The position numbers and the translations under genes are program-made. Below the pieces are notes generated by a model. That model saw nothing but the letters and a program-made list of their open reading frames with translations. It did not search any database and was not told where the DNA came from. A DNA stretch of 64,000 nt, taken from contig JABYQS010000188.1 in the NCBI GenBank assembly GCA_022592435.1, positions 1-64,000 on the forward strand, in the 5' to 3' direction. Of the stretch, positions 42,804-54,861 are shown one piece after another. This DNA is from Cerioporus squamosus (lineage: Eukaryota > Basidiomycota > Agaricomycetes > Polyporales > Polyporaceae). The first letter of the stretch is position 1. Each line of letters opens with the position of its first letter.

Positions 42804-45161
42804 CGAATTGTATTAGTGAACCATACACTATGCTGCAACCCAGAACAGAGCGGCATACGTGCACGGAGGCACGCTCCCACTGCAGGGTAGCACCACACAC
42901 CTGAAACCCAGCCGTGCCGAGCATGAACACAGCAAGCTCGACTGAGGACGATAAACTCGTGCAGAAGCGACGCATGAGGAGAGTTGTTGCCGGTAACTCC
43001 ATTGTATGGACGCAACGGACTGCTAAGCTACGGAAACGAGAGGGCGACTCGCGAGACTGGCCCACTAGCAAGGTTTTTAAGGCCCCCGCGGGCACGGTAA
43101 GCCAGGTCCGATGCCGTCCGGCTGCGATAAATCTAAGGCGCCACACAACTTCGGACACGGACTTCCGCCCTTCTAGCGGTAGAACGCATCGATAAGCTAG
43201 CCAGGCGAGAGACTAGAGACGAGTGCGATCAGCGGAGGAGCATAACTCCGAGGAACCAGCCCCGAACGCCTAGGCTGCCAGGAGGTGCACGGTACTAGGT
43301 TTCGCGCTCGCCGCTCACGAACTAACCTGCGCAGCACGCCGCCACCATGCTGCAACGGATGGACTGAACGACAGCCTACCACACGAGTGCCCCTAAGCCC
43401 GAGTACGTGACCGAGCGCCGCAACTGCAAATGCGCCTGGAACTATATAACGGCCTATGAGGAGTGTACACCGAGACGACCTTCACAGATTTTCACTAGCG
43501 CGGACCTAGCCGACGGTGACGACTATGCAATGCCGACGACGCCCCCGCCAAACTGACCCAGGCGGCCGAGCCAGTCACGACGAAGGCACAACGGCCATAC
43601 AGCCTGCACAGGAACCTGTGTACCGAGCGAGCGGAACCTACCTATGCCCTGCACGAGCGGTAGCGCACGCTATCCCGTCTACTGGCGAAGACAGATCGAA
43701 GGGACACTCTCATCAGACACGAGCAATGTGCATGCAAGCGGGCGACAGACTGACCGGAGCACGCACGCGACACCGCAACGATCGACCGCCCTGGACGGGT
43801 ACGAGCCAGCCAGAAGGCTAACGAGAACTGGGAGCAGCTATCAGATCTGCGTGCGATACGTGAGTCGATAGTAGACGACTGACTACTCAACCTCCAGGCC
43901 TGCAGCTATGTGTGACGGGCGCTGCGCGGAACGGCCGACGTGGTATACCTCAGCGGTGTGCGAGCTAGGATCAATGGAAGTAAGCCTCTCGGAACGCGGA
44001 GGCAGGATCGGACGTGCCTCACCGTTACCGGAGTGCGCCACTCACTGAGACAGGCCACCGCAATCACAACGCCCGCAGCGCATCCCAAGCCCTGACTGAT
44101 GAGGACGCGAGCGGACCATCTGCTTGAAGTCCCGCAGAACGGGCACCGACGAAGCGAGCTACCGCGCTGCGGGTACTGGTATGACAGTGACGATCCCACG
44201 TTGCTGAAGAACAAGACGACGTGAGAACCAGCAAAGGAATGCGGCTGTGCCCGAGGCGCACCCGTGTCCCTCGCCAGCACGTTGACGAGACCAAGTAGTT
44301 ACGACGCACCGGGAATATGGGTGCACGGGTGCTAAACTGCGACAACGCACCTGAAGCCCGCCAATCGGCGACGAGCACGAAGGTCGATGGGCTGGAAACG
44401 GATAGCATGCCTCTGTAAAAGATGCGACCGCCAGGGGTAAGCCTCCTCCTTTGAGACAGGAACGTCTACGTAGACACCTACCTTGCTTCGTTGAATGGAA
44501 GGTGTACCTGTTGAGCTGGCAAGCGGGAAGAGATGACGCATGCACTTCGCGAAGGAACGATCCCTCCTTGCGGATCCGCGAATGCTGCACCCGTCGCATG
44601 AGAGCAAACCTGGTGCACGCAGCCTGAGAAAAGCACGGAACAAGTGCGTAAAGGTGGAGGAGGAAACGAGGGTAGAGACAGGGTAGAGACCTTAGCCAAG
44701 AAGAGCACGACGGGACGAGACGTAATGACGTGTCACGCACACGCGGCGGAGCACCGGCGGGTGCTCCGAAGCGCGCAGACACTGGAGAACAACTCACGTA
44801 AAGTTCGATTGAACGCGCGTACACTCCTCCACAACTGGTAACCTTACCACTACTCCGAACGATCCCGCCTGCAAGACGCTTGCACGACCTACCCACCGCC
44901 CCAGACGAGTCAAGCGACGCCCGAAACGCTATGCGCGCGACACGGCCTCGACAGCGCGACGGTTCGAGGGGAGTGCTGGGGCGAAATACGAGAGACGTGA
45001 CCGGGAAGATGGTTTCAGGGCATGCAGGTGGATCCTGGTAAGTCTTGCTGGCTCGCCCCTTCCCCCCCCCCAGTCTCCCCTCTGCTCGTACCGCCTGCAT
45101 ACCGCTACGCAACGTACTTGCACACCACACAATCGACTGCACCACTACCACCGCGCATACG
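42804..45161 (+). other. LINE region between the extra ORF and ORF1
   Basis: About 2.4 kb with only short overlapping frames. A 24-base word GATAAACTCGTGCAGAAGC plus ACGC at 42569-42592 recurs at 42951-42975. No domain was recognised on either strand. It may be a second leader or promoter region. Confidence 0.4.
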
Positions 45162-48100
45162 ATGTCGAACCACCAAAACACAGCGCAGCCCGGCGGGACG
45201 GGTGCGACTACGCCGAACGGCGCGAAAATCCTCGTATTCGCAACACCTGAGACCGCCCCGGTCGCCCAAAACGTCGCCGCCGCCGCTGCGCCCCCTGGTG
45301 CACCCCAGGCAGCCGCCCCTACTCAGGCGCCGCTGGCCCCGAACATCCACCTCGACCAGCAGCAGATGCTGCCGCCGCCGCCGCCGGCTACGCAGCCGGC
45401 ACGCCGCATTCCCGTTGAGGAGCTAGTTCCCAACGTCGTCGAGGGAGAACGGGTCAGGAAGAGAGCTGCCCAGCACCCGACGACTGGCATGGTCGGGATG
45501 AGCCCGATGCACGAGATTCAGGAAGCCCAGGTATGTACTACGACGGAGACCCTCAGAGTACTTCTAACGCGTCGAATGAAGGCTCGTTTCGGGACCCACG
45601 CGTTCTACCTCCCCCCGAGCCCGGTGGAGAATGCGGCGACGACGGCCGCTTCCACGCCGACGGACGCTTCGTCCACGGTGGTCGACGACCTGCCCAGCTC
45701 GTCGCCCATCAACGTGAGCTGGGACACCACCGCCAGCGGCAACGCCACGGAGTCCTCCGGCACGCTCTCCCCGTCGGTCAGAGCGGCTGCAACGCGGGGC
45801 CTTCTCGGTGCTGTCGCCACCAGTCGTGAGGACACCCAAACATCCATGGCCGCGAGCGACCAGCTCAACTCTGTTGACGACCCCAAGGCGGCCGAAGGAA
45901 CGGGCTCGGCGGCGGTGGCTGCCCCCCACGGCGAGGAGCCTGATGCCGTAGCAGCGGGCGTGGGCGTAGCTGCTACCGAGGACGGGACGGCTGCGCGTGG
46001 CGTTGCTGACACGGGAGCGACGAGTCCGGCCTTCGACGCCCACCACGCCCCCGCCGGCGGGATTGAGGGAGATCGTCGCACTTGCCAGGAGAGGGCTCGC
46101 GACGATGCGGCGATGATCGCAGCGCACCAACACGCTGAGGCCAACGAAGTCAGGGCTGATGACGACTATTTCAGACACTTCGCCACGCCGCCAACGTTCC
46201 AAGACTCGCACTCTGCCACGAGCCACCGCAACAGTATGGCGCCGGCCTGCAACGACGAAAACACTAACCCAGCGGACATGCCCCACGGTGAGCCAGTACG
46301 TGAGCCTGCTTGGCAGAATGATGTGCAGACTGGTAGGAAGCGTCTTTGGACGAGCACGCCCAATCCGGAGGGCGAACGACGCAGCCGGCGCCGCCTACGA
46401 CCGGCAGGCTCGACACCGGCGATGCGAAACGCCGCAAGGCTGCCAAACGTAGCCTCCGTAGGCTCTAACCCCTGGGCAGAAGAGCATGGAGCTGGAACGA
46501 ATCAGACGAGAGGGAGCGGGGTCGATGGACTGTTTCTTCCTGTAGCGGAGTCTTCGCCGGCTCTATCTAGCGTACCGCGATTCGCGCAGAACCTGGCACA
46601 ACCAAGCCATCAACAGCGACCGAGCCCGCATACACACATCGCCGCCCCGAGACCTCAACTGCCACTGTTCGGAGGTCTAGGCCTTGACGTCCCAATCCCG
46701 CGAGCCACCGCCCGACAGCGCGACATCAACGTTCAACCCACAACCTATGCACTGCCCCAAGTCGAGATGGACGTCGACCTCCCGAACAGCGGCTGCGACT
46801 CGCCGACCCCGAAACGACCCAGGAAAGGCAAGGGCAAAGCCCGAGCAACGGCGGAGGACCTGCAATGCTCCGAACAGGACCTCTGCCCTGACCTGACGCA
46901 ACCGGGAGGCTGGGACGAGAGCGAGCTGCTTCAAGCGAGACAAGAGAGCCTACGCCAAACTATCCGGGACCGAGCAGGAGGGCAGGGATCGCACAGTCAA
47001 AGTCGCATGGCCCAATCTGAGGGTGCTGGACCGTCCACCACGGCGAGGCACCGTGGCGGCGACTGGCACGGGGCACATGAGAGCGACTGGGCCGGGCGGG
47101 AGGAGCTCACCTCGCGCGGACAGCCGAACAACTCGCGCGGACAGCCGAACAACTCGCCTCGGTCCCGAACGCATCACACGACGACGAACGAGTCAGCGAG
47201 TGCATGGAGGGACGTGAACCACGGATCGGGGGGGGACGACGCACGGTCCGCGGGCGTCGGGAGCCGTACTCACTCCGGTTTCGTTCCCCTCCCGAACACG
47301 AGGGCGGCGGACTTCCTCGCGAACGGTCGCGCGACGCTGCACGCGCGCCAGCAAAGGTCGCCGAGCTTTCACATCCCCCGCGTACAGCGCGCCCACCCCC
47401 CCGAACCGCGCGACCATGGAAACGGAGCACTCCATGACCGCGAGGAACGCATGAGGCAGGATGAGGCACGTATCGCGCGCGGAGCCTGGATCTATGAGGG
47501 AGTGCGGGAAGATGATGAAGACGAAGGGCCCCGGGACGGAAGCGAGCACCACCGGAACGATGGCGGTGGGGACCGGGACTACGAGGATGACTGGGAACGA
47601 TACGAGGATGGAGAGATCCTACCATCAGCCCTCCGCGACGACACTACGCACACGGACGCGACCCCGACACCGGTACCCGAGGGCGGTTTCCCCACCATCC
47701 ATCACGACGACCCGGAATCGAGGATCCGAGGCATGGCATTAGACTGGATGCGAGAACTATGGGGAGACACGCCCCACACCGACGTACTCGTCCAAGTATA
47801 TAACTATCGCTACTCGGAGGACGACGTACTGAACGGTCGTGTCTCGGAAGCACTCCGATGGGCCGTCGAGCAGATCACCGGCGAGACCGACTTCGACGTC
47901 GTCCCGCCGGAGCCGGAGGAGGGTGCCCGCCGTCGGACCAGGGACCTGCCCAATATTTGGGCGATACGAGGACTCACACCACGAGGGACCGCAGCCGCGA
48001 TCGAGAGAGGAACATGGTCTTTTGAGTCGATCTCCTTCATTGCAACCCCCCGCTCCACGACCATGCAAACATGGCTGTTCATGCTCGAGGGCTTCCTGGC

Positions 48101-48797
48101 CGGAAACCCCCAGAAGATCCGCATGGCGGTCCTCCGGGTCCTTCGCGAGGAATCCATGCAACGCTGGATCACGGACATGATCAGTGCTAACCCAGCCTTC
48201 GCAGACTGGTCCCCGAGTCGTGCCATGGACGAGATCCTCGACTCTCTCGAAGTCGAGGTCATGCAGCTCGGCAATGGAACGTTCCTTGCGAACGTCTTCA
48301 TCCGTTCGCCGACTCGGAGCCTCCGCGAGTGGTGTCGGTGGGTGGCTGAACTCCGGGCACGACGCTATCGGTCCTTTGCCATTGGCACTGGCAGAGTACG
48401 CTATGTCGCGGCCTGCTCGGGATGCAGTAGCGTGGCACACCCCACACACCTCTGCCCTTTCCCCAGGATCCGGGGCTGGAACGGTCCGGGACGGGGGGAA
48501 GGAGTCTTCGGCGAACGTGCTGACCGTGCGTACCGCCAAAGGCAATCGGATGCGTCGCGTCTTACCGGCCGGAACGGAGAAGGACAGTCCTCGAGGCGGG
48601 ACGAGGGCAACCGCCGGAACCCGAGGAACGAGGGCAATGGCAATCGGTCTCGCCAGAACAACTCGGGTTGGAGACGCAACGACCGCGATCACCCCCGAAG
48701 GGCGGAAATGGACGCGGCATGGGCCGCGGCGGGAGGAGGAACAACTAAGGGTGTGACACGGCTTGGGCGTGCCTTGGACTCTCGGAGCACCGTATGA
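45162..48797 (+). CDS. LINE ORF1, gag-like protein
   Basis: Uninterrupted, 1,211 aa from ATG 45162 (MSNHQNTAQPGG). Upstream in-frame codons lack an ATG. Residues 1-800 are Ala/Pro/Arg-rich and low in complexity. 800-880 is acidic (EDDEDEGPRDG, DRDYEDDWERYEDGE). About 890-1100 looks like a folded gag-type domain (MALDWMRELWGD, GLTPRGTAAAIERGTWSFES, MQTWLFMLEGFLAGNPQKIR, SLREWCRWVAELRARRYRSF). Near 1,110 there is CSGCSSVAHPTHLCPF, a zinc-knuckle-like Cys/His cluster, then an Arg/Asn-rich RNA-binding tail. LINE ORF1 proteins coat the RNA; this role is inferred. The intact 3.6-kb frame argues for a young copy. Confidence 0.8.
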   Translation: MSNHQNTAQPGGTGATTPNGAKILVFATPETAPVAQNVAAAAAPPGAPQAAAPTQAPLAPNIHLDQQQMLPPPPPATQPARRIPVEELVPNVVEGERVRKRAAQHPTTGMVGMSPMHEIQEAQVCTTTETLRVLLTRRMKARFGTHAFYLPPSPVENAATTAASTPTDASSTVVDDLPSSSPINVSWDTTASGNATESSGTLSPSVRAAATRGLLGAVATSREDTQTSMAASDQLNSVDDPKAAEGTGSAAVAAPHGEEPDAVAAGVGVAATEDGTAARGVADTGATSPAFDAHHAPAGGIEGDRRTCQERARDDAAMIAAHQHAEANEVRADDDYFRHFATPPTFQDSHSATSHRNSMAPACNDENTNPADMPHGEPVREPAWQNDVQTGRKRLWTSTPNPEGERRSRRRLRPAGSTPAMRNAARLPNVASVGSNPWAEEHGAGTNQTRGSGVDGLFLPVAESSPALSSVPRFAQNLAQPSHQQRPSPHTHIAAPRPQLPLFGGLGLDVPIPRATARQRDINVQPTTYALPQVEMDVDLPNSGCDSPTPKRPRKGKGKARATAEDLQCSEQDLCPDLTQPGGWDESELLQARQESLRQTIRDRAGGQGSHSQSRMAQSEGAGPSTTARHRGGDWHGAHESDWAGREELTSRGQPNNSRGQPNNSPRSRTHHTTTNESASAWRDVNHGSGGDDARSAGVGSRTHSGFVPLPNTRAADFLANGRATLHARQQRSPSFHIPRVQRAHPPEPRDHGNGALHDREERMRQDEARIARGAWIYEGVREDDEDEGPRDGSEHHRNDGGGDRDYEDDWERYEDGEILPSALRDDTTHTDATPTPVPEGGFPTIHHDDPESRIRGMALDWMRELWGDTPHTDVLVQVYNYRYSEDDVLNGRVSEALRWAVEQITGETDFDVVPPEPEEGARRRTRDLPNIWAIRGLTPRGTAAAIERGTWSFESISFIATPRSTTMQTWLFMLEGFLAGNPQKIRMAVLRVLREESMQRWITDMISANPAFADWSPSRAMDEILDSLEVEVMQLGNGTFLANVFIRSPTRSLREWCRWVAELRARRYRSFAIGTGRVRYVAACSGCSSVAHPTHLCPFPRIRGWNGPGRGEGVFGERADRAYRQRQSDASRLTGRNGEGQSSRRDEGNRRNPRNEGNGNRSRQNNSGWRRNDRDHPRRAEMDAAWAAAGGGTTKGVTRLGRALDSRSTV

Positions 48798-49490
48798 ACT
48801 ACGGCTAACGGACTTTACTGACGACGATGAAACGATGCACTCTGTATCACTGTACTAGGACAGACTGCAGGGACGATGCGAATAGAACCTGAACAATCGG
48901 GTACTGCTAGCGTGAGGTACTGGATATGACGGAGCGGGCTGATGGAGTGTGGGTTTCGAACTGGATGCGCCGGGTGTGACGACCCGGATGGATTGCAACC
49001 GCCGGTGTCTCGGTGTAGCATGCAGCAGGCTACGGCGGGACTCCGAGCAAGCGGTGTCCGTTGGGGATCTAATATACTGGCCTGAGGGCGCAGGAACACC
49101 CCCAGCGTGCGTATCAACGGTTAGTCTATTTAGACGTCAGTGAACCGAGCTCCGGCTGAAGCAAGGGGAGGGTGGCTGTACACCTAACCCTAGCGTCACT
49201 GCCCGGGACGGAGGGAAGGAACCGTCTTGAGTTAAGGCTATGGTTGTACCTTAACTGACTTAGCAACTACGAACACACACCACTCACATAACACACACAA
49301 TACGGATGCATCTACTGGCCACGGACTATCGCGATCTACTGAGAATGGAGGGAGGGACGCTGTCGGTGCTCAGCCCCCTCCCAATGAAAATCTTGGTAGC
49401 TACGGCAGCACACAAGAAAGGAACGAAGACGAAGCAGCACGAACTGGCTCTAGGGCCCCAATAGACAACCTCGAAGACAGACACGACTGG
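48798..49490 (+). other. Spacer between LINE ORF1 and ORF2
   Basis: About 0.7 kb with no ORF. It contains an inverted pair GAGTTAAGG/CCTTAACT near 49230-49256 and an ACACAC-rich stretch near 49270-49300. Such a long spacer is unusual for a two-ORF LINE and may serve reinitiation or a separate promoter. Confidence 0.4.
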
Positions 49491-52400
49491 ATGGAAGGAC
49501 ACCTGTCCCCGAGCCCTCCTCGACCCGACAAGGGACCTGCGACCATGCGCCGTCCAATGGCAACTACAAGAAATCAGAATGAACCAAGGAACGGACCTCA
49601 AGCTCCCCAGTCCGGGCATGCGAGAACACCTGGCGCGGCCTCAGCAGTGCCAAATGGCCCAAACCTTCTCGACCAACCCCCGAGTCCCCAACCTCGACGA
49701 CGCGCGGAGCAAAACAAACGAAAGACAGCGCTACTGATCGCCTCGCTCAACATAAATGGCTTCGGTAACCTCATACCAGACCACCCCGACAACAAATGGG
49801 GACGAGTGTATAGAATGATGTCGGAGCACCGTATCGGAGTCCTCCTCCTGCAGGAGACCCATCTAACTGAGGAACGGAAGGCAGGCCTCCATAAGATGTT
49901 CGCACGGAAGATAAAGATCTTCCACTCAGAGAACCCCGATGCCCCGACGCAGAGGGAAGGAGTTGCAATTGTCCTGAACTGCAGATACCTAAATACAGCT
50001 GAGGCGTCGGCGACGGTGATCGCCCCTGGCCGTGCGATCCAAATACAGCTCCCATGTCAAGGAGGTGACCTGAGGCATATTCTATGCATCTACGCGCCGA
50101 CTTCGAATGGAGTGAACGAACGCAGACTATTCTACGAGGAAGTATGCCAGTACTACGAGGCCCACCCTGATTTCCCCAGACCGCATCTAATGGCGGGAGA
50201 CTTTAACAATGTAGAGGATGCCCTAGATCGCCTCCCTATCAGCCAGGAACCTGACCAATCAATCATAGCCCTAGACGGACTGAAAATCCGTCTAGGACTG
50301 ATGCTGGCAGACGGATGGAGAGTGACAAACCCAAGCACAAGGGAATACACTTTCCACCGTGGTACAGGGCCGAACGCCGTCCTCTCCAGGCTAGATCGGA
50401 TCTATGTATCTGCCGAAGTCTTCGACGGGGCAAGGGACTGGAATGTATGCGAGGTTGGAGTAAAAACGGACCATAGTCTCATCTCAGTCCAGCTAACCTC
50501 GACAAATGCCCCAATTGCTGGCCCTGGACGTCCCATCTTCCCCCTGACTCTCCTTCGAGACAAAAAGCTTGCCAGGAGGATCAAGGAGAGAGGCATGTTG
50601 GCACTGCAGAACCTAAAGGATATAGTGAACCATGGGACTAGGTCAGATGAGGTAAACGCGCAGACAATCCTGCACCAGCTCAAGATTGACATTATGAAAC
50701 TCGCGCGAACTCGGGAGCGAGAAGTGATACCCAAGCTGCTAGCCGAGATCCAAGAGAGCGAACGAACCCTAAAGCGACTCAAGGCTGACCTCAGCATGCC
50801 TGATCATGCAAGAACAACAGAGGTTGCAGCACTGACAAAGCAAGTACGCCACCTCAAGCAGCGACGCTTCAAGCAGCAACAGCAAAATGCATGAGCAACT
50901 CACCGACTGTATGGTGATCGGCCAACAAAATACTGGTCACGACTACATCGTGAATGTGCCCCACGCGACATCATCAATGCCTTTGAAAAAGAGGGACTAC
51001 ATGGGGTCTCAGGCGAGAAACTATATGAAGCCGATTCTGTCAAGATGGCAGCTATGGCACGGACACATCACATGAATGTCCAACGCGACGAGCAAGGAGT
51101 CAAGCCAGCAGAGGAACGGAGCATTGACATCGACACAGCCCTCAGCAGCCTCGACAAAAAGCTGCTCCAGGACCAAGCAGAGACACTTGGTCGAGAGATA
51201 ACTTACGACGAATGTTCACTATCCCTCCGCTATGCAAAGAATGGCACGGCACCAGGAATTGATGGCCTCCCCTTCGAACTCTGGAAAGCCCTACATGCAC
51301 GATACATCGAAGATGTTCGCTTCACTGAACGAACAAATTTTGACATCATGCAACTACTGACGGCGGCCTTCGAAGATGCACGAATACATGGAGTCAATGC
51401 ACGGACTTCCTTTGCCCATGGATGGATGGCACCAATATACAAAGAAAAAGGGGAACGCACGAGGGTTGTGAACTATAGACCAATCACACTCCTCAACACA
51501 GACTACAAGCTGCTGAGCAAAGCACTTGCAGTCCGCCTGGCAGATGTTGCCCCAGGCCTGATCCACCGTGCTCAAGCTGGTTTCGTACCAGGAAGGAAAA
51601 TCCACAACCACACACAGCTGACAAGAATGATGATGACTTGGGCAGAGGCTCATGAGGAGAACGGAGCCATCATAGCCCTGGACCAAGAAAAAGCATACGA
51701 CAAGATTGCCCATGATTACCTGTGGAGAGTCCTAGAAAGATTCGGAATTCCTGATTCTCTCACTCGCCTGATCAAATCTCTATATCAACATGCAGAAACG
51801 TCTGTGATGGTGAATGGTATCCTGAGCAAGGCATACCGTGTCTACCGGGGTGTCCGGCAAGGCGACCCTCTTTCCTGCTTCTTTTTGACCTAGCAATCGA
51901 GCCTCTGTCGGCTATGATCAGGAACTCGGATCTCAAGGGTTTCAATATACCACGATGTCAGGAAGTGCTCAAGGCAGTCCTCTTCGCGGATGACACAACA
52001 GTGTACCTGTCCTGTCATGACGATTTCAGGGCCCTACAATCAATCCTCGACACCTGGTGCTCGGCTGCCAAAGCCCGCTTCAACATTACCAAGACTGAAA
52101 TCATCCCCATTGGTCACCCTGCTTTCCGGGATAAAATGGCCACGACCTACCAAACTACAGGCTGCTGGGAGCACTACCCACAAGGTGTACATGTGGCGCA
52201 AGATGGCGAGGCTGTAAGGATCCTTGGTGCTTTCTTTGGGAACGGGGTCGACCAGGTAGATATCTGGACGCTCGTCCTCACAAAGATTGTAGCCATGAAG
52301 AAACCCCTGATGCACGCCATTGAACGTTGGAAGGCAGGCCATGCTAGCCTCCAGGGCAAAAAACATGTAGTGCAAATGATCGTAGGAGGCATGACACAAT

Positions 52401-54596
52401 TTCTGACTACTGTCCAACGGATGCCCGACATCATCCTCAAACGACTTACCAGGATCATTCGAGGGTACCTTTGGGACGACCGCCATAATACACCGGTAGG
52501 CATGAAGCATGTTTGCCTCCCGATCGAGCTTGGAGGACTGGGCATGCTCGATTTAGAAGCAAGGAGCGAAGCTATCGACATTATGTGGCTCAAAACATAT
52601 CTAGACTTCAGCGAGGAGCGCCCCATATGGGCCTTTCTGGCGGATGATCTCCTCGCGAGCCATGTGCCTAAGGACTGTAGGCCACGGACAGCCGACCTCC
52701 GTATAAATCCTTTCCTGCAGAACTGGAAACCAAAGGCACGAGGCCTACCTGCAGAATTGAAGGGAATAATGACTGTAGCTCGCAAATATGGACTGCGCCT
52801 CGAGGGACTTGCCTTCTCCAAAGACATTCAGAAATCAATGCCAATGTGGGACCATGCTAATGCGGACCGGAAGCGGCTAGGCCGGCTGACCTACCCTTCG
52901 AAACTCCTATCATGCTTGCAATTAAGACATGCAGCGATGTCTGTGGGTGACTTCATGCGACTAGCAGAACTCCTCAGCAGTGTTGGACACTGCCCTAAGG
53001 CTTCCTGCTCCTGCACAAACTGCAGGCACCTAAGAACTAGCGTGGGATGCACAAACCCACACTCATGCGGGCTCAGGGCCAAGGAAATGCTGGACACATT
53101 ACCAGGCAAATGGGATCCACGCTTGCACCAACCTGAAGACTATGAGCAAGCCATCATGGATGAGCTGCAGCATGAGGAACTGAACGTGAAACTCAAACCC
53201 TTCGACCGCCAGGTAACAACCTACGGTGATACTGGTCAGGCCCTCCGGATCTTCACAGGAACAGAACAGACCTCAAATGAAATCATCCCAATGGAACTGG
53301 ACGAAGACGGAACGGCGATGACCATGGCTACGGATGGGTCATGCCTCCGCAACGGAGAAAGGAATGCCCAAGCAGGTGCCGGGGTCTTTGTTGGTGACAA
53401 CCACCAGCTGAATAGAAGTCTCCGTCTCCCAGAGGAGATAGACCAGTCCAACCAGACAGGAGAAATTGTTGCAACCCTAACTGCGACGATAGCTGCCTGC
53501 CCAAAGACTCGAGTTACCCAAGTAACAGACTCCCAGACGACAATGGACTCCCTGCTGAGATGGAGAAACAAGCATGAAGACACAGGTTACATTCTGCAGC
53601 AGAATGCAGGTCTGCTACGTACGACTATTGCAAGGCTGCGAATGCGATCAGCCCACACGCTCTTTCATTGGGTTAAAGGCCATAATGGCCACCCCGAAAA
53701 TGAAGCTGCGGATCGACTAGCTGCATCAGCAGCGGAGAGACCAACTGGAGACCATCTGTACACTGATGTGCCCCCACCCTTCAATCTAACAGGCGCGAAG
53801 TTGCAATCTATGACTCAGAAGTTAGCATATCGTGCCATACGAGCCCAAAAAGATGCAAAACTCAAGCCGCGCCCGAGAGCGGTTGCAAACATGGACAGAA
53901 ATTGCAAGCGGGCTCCAGGCGGCCTTCAGCACACAACTGCATGATGCAACAATCTGGAAATCCCTACGAGCGAAGCATGTATCAAGACCGGCATCACAAT
54001 TCATGTGGATGGCTATCCACGATGGGTACATGCTAGGGACCCACTGGCTACGACCGAAGATGTCAGCTGAGCTCCAGGCACGGGCAATATGTGCAGTATG
54101 TGGCGAGTGTGAAACAATGTCCCATATAATCCTGGAATGTGAGGCAAAAGGCCAAGAGGTCATATGGAAACTCCTGCAGGATACGTGGTCGATGACTGGC
54201 GCGGAATGGAAGGTACCGACCTGGGGAACCACCTTTGGGGCCGCCTGCGCAGTCTTCAAAACATCGGAGGGACATAGAAGATCAGCCATAGAGAGCCTCT
54301 GGTGTATCCTATGCACAGAGTCGCTTCACTTAATATGGAGGCTACGATGCGAACGTGTCATCCAGAAGGCAGGAAACGAATTTACGGTGAACGAAATTAC
54401 AAACCGATACTACTCAACATTGAATGCAAGACTGAACCTCGACCGTCGAACATCGGTGAGGACAAGAGGTAAGAAAGCGCTGAAGCCGCAGGAGGTCGAA
54501 CGAATCTGGCAACCCATCCTCGAGAACGGGAGAGAACTACCACCTAACTGGGTAGGTAACAGCGGGGTTTTAGTGGGTATAAAACGTGGGCGATGA
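49491..54596 (+). pseudogene. LINE ORF2: endonuclease, reverse transcriptase, RNase H, zinc finger
   Basis: ATG 49491. AP endonuclease: IASLNINGFG, LLLQETHL, CIYAPTS, MAGDFNNVED, SRLDRIYVS, KTDHSLIS. RT: GTAPGIDGLPFELW, VVNYRPITLLNTDYKL, AGFVPGRKIHNH, ALDQEKAYDKI, GVRQGDPLSC, LFADDTTVYL. RNase H: ATDGSCLRNGER, Glu in TGEIVATLTATI, Asp in VTDSQTTMDS and HWVKGHNGHPENEAADRLA. C-terminus: CAVCGECETMSHIILEC, a CCHC zinc finger. Lesions: TGA at 50892-50894 in an otherwise continuing frame, a one-base loss near 51878 just after the GDPLS block, and a one-base gain near 53865 between RNase H and the zinc finger. All catalytic blocks remain. Confidence 0.93.
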
Positions 54597-54847
54597 GGAG
54601 GAGCGGCAACTAGTTTGCCGCCCCCCCTCACCATCTATGTTTCGAGTCCCACACTTCGTGCGTAATGGCATTTCCTCGCGGTGGTGATATTTCTATTTAT
54701 TGAGGCACGTCCAAGGTCATCAGTCCTCGGATGAGCCTCTCAGCGCGTCTGATTGATAACGCTCAATCGCGAGCTGCACGACAAGCCCCACTGGGGACCA
54801 ATGCAGCTCAGGACACCATGCGCTCCACCAAAAAAAAAAAAAAAAAA
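54597..54847 (+). other. LINE 3' untranslated region and poly(A)
   Basis: Contains a 7-bp hairpin GCGGCAA/TTGCCGC at about 54603-54622 and ends in an A run at 54831-54847. The hairpin lies where LINE reverse transcriptases often recognise their RNA. Confidence 0.75.
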
Positions 54848-54861
54848 TTCTTCGAGCTGAG
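54848..54861. repeat. Right target duplication of the LINE
   Basis: TTCTTCGAGCTGAG, identical to 41167-41180. Confidence 0.93.

Larger units (their letters stand above)
41181..54847 (+). mobile_element. Tad-like LINE, 13.7 kb, inserted in an F-box gene
   Basis: Bounded by a 14-16 bp target duplication and ending in 17 or so A residues (about 54831-54847). From 5' to 3': a 0.9-kb leader, a 234-codon ORF (42099-42803), 2.4 kb without a clear ORF, the large gag-like ORF1 (45162-48797), a 0.7-kb spacer, ORF2 with AP endonuclease, reverse transcriptase, RNase H and a zinc-finger end (49491-54596), and a 3' untranslated region. RNase H after RT is typical of the Tad1 group known in fungi. Known Tad-type elements are about 6-8 kb as I remember, so this copy is unusually long; a nested insertion in the 5' half was not found but not excluded. 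Confidence 0.85.
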
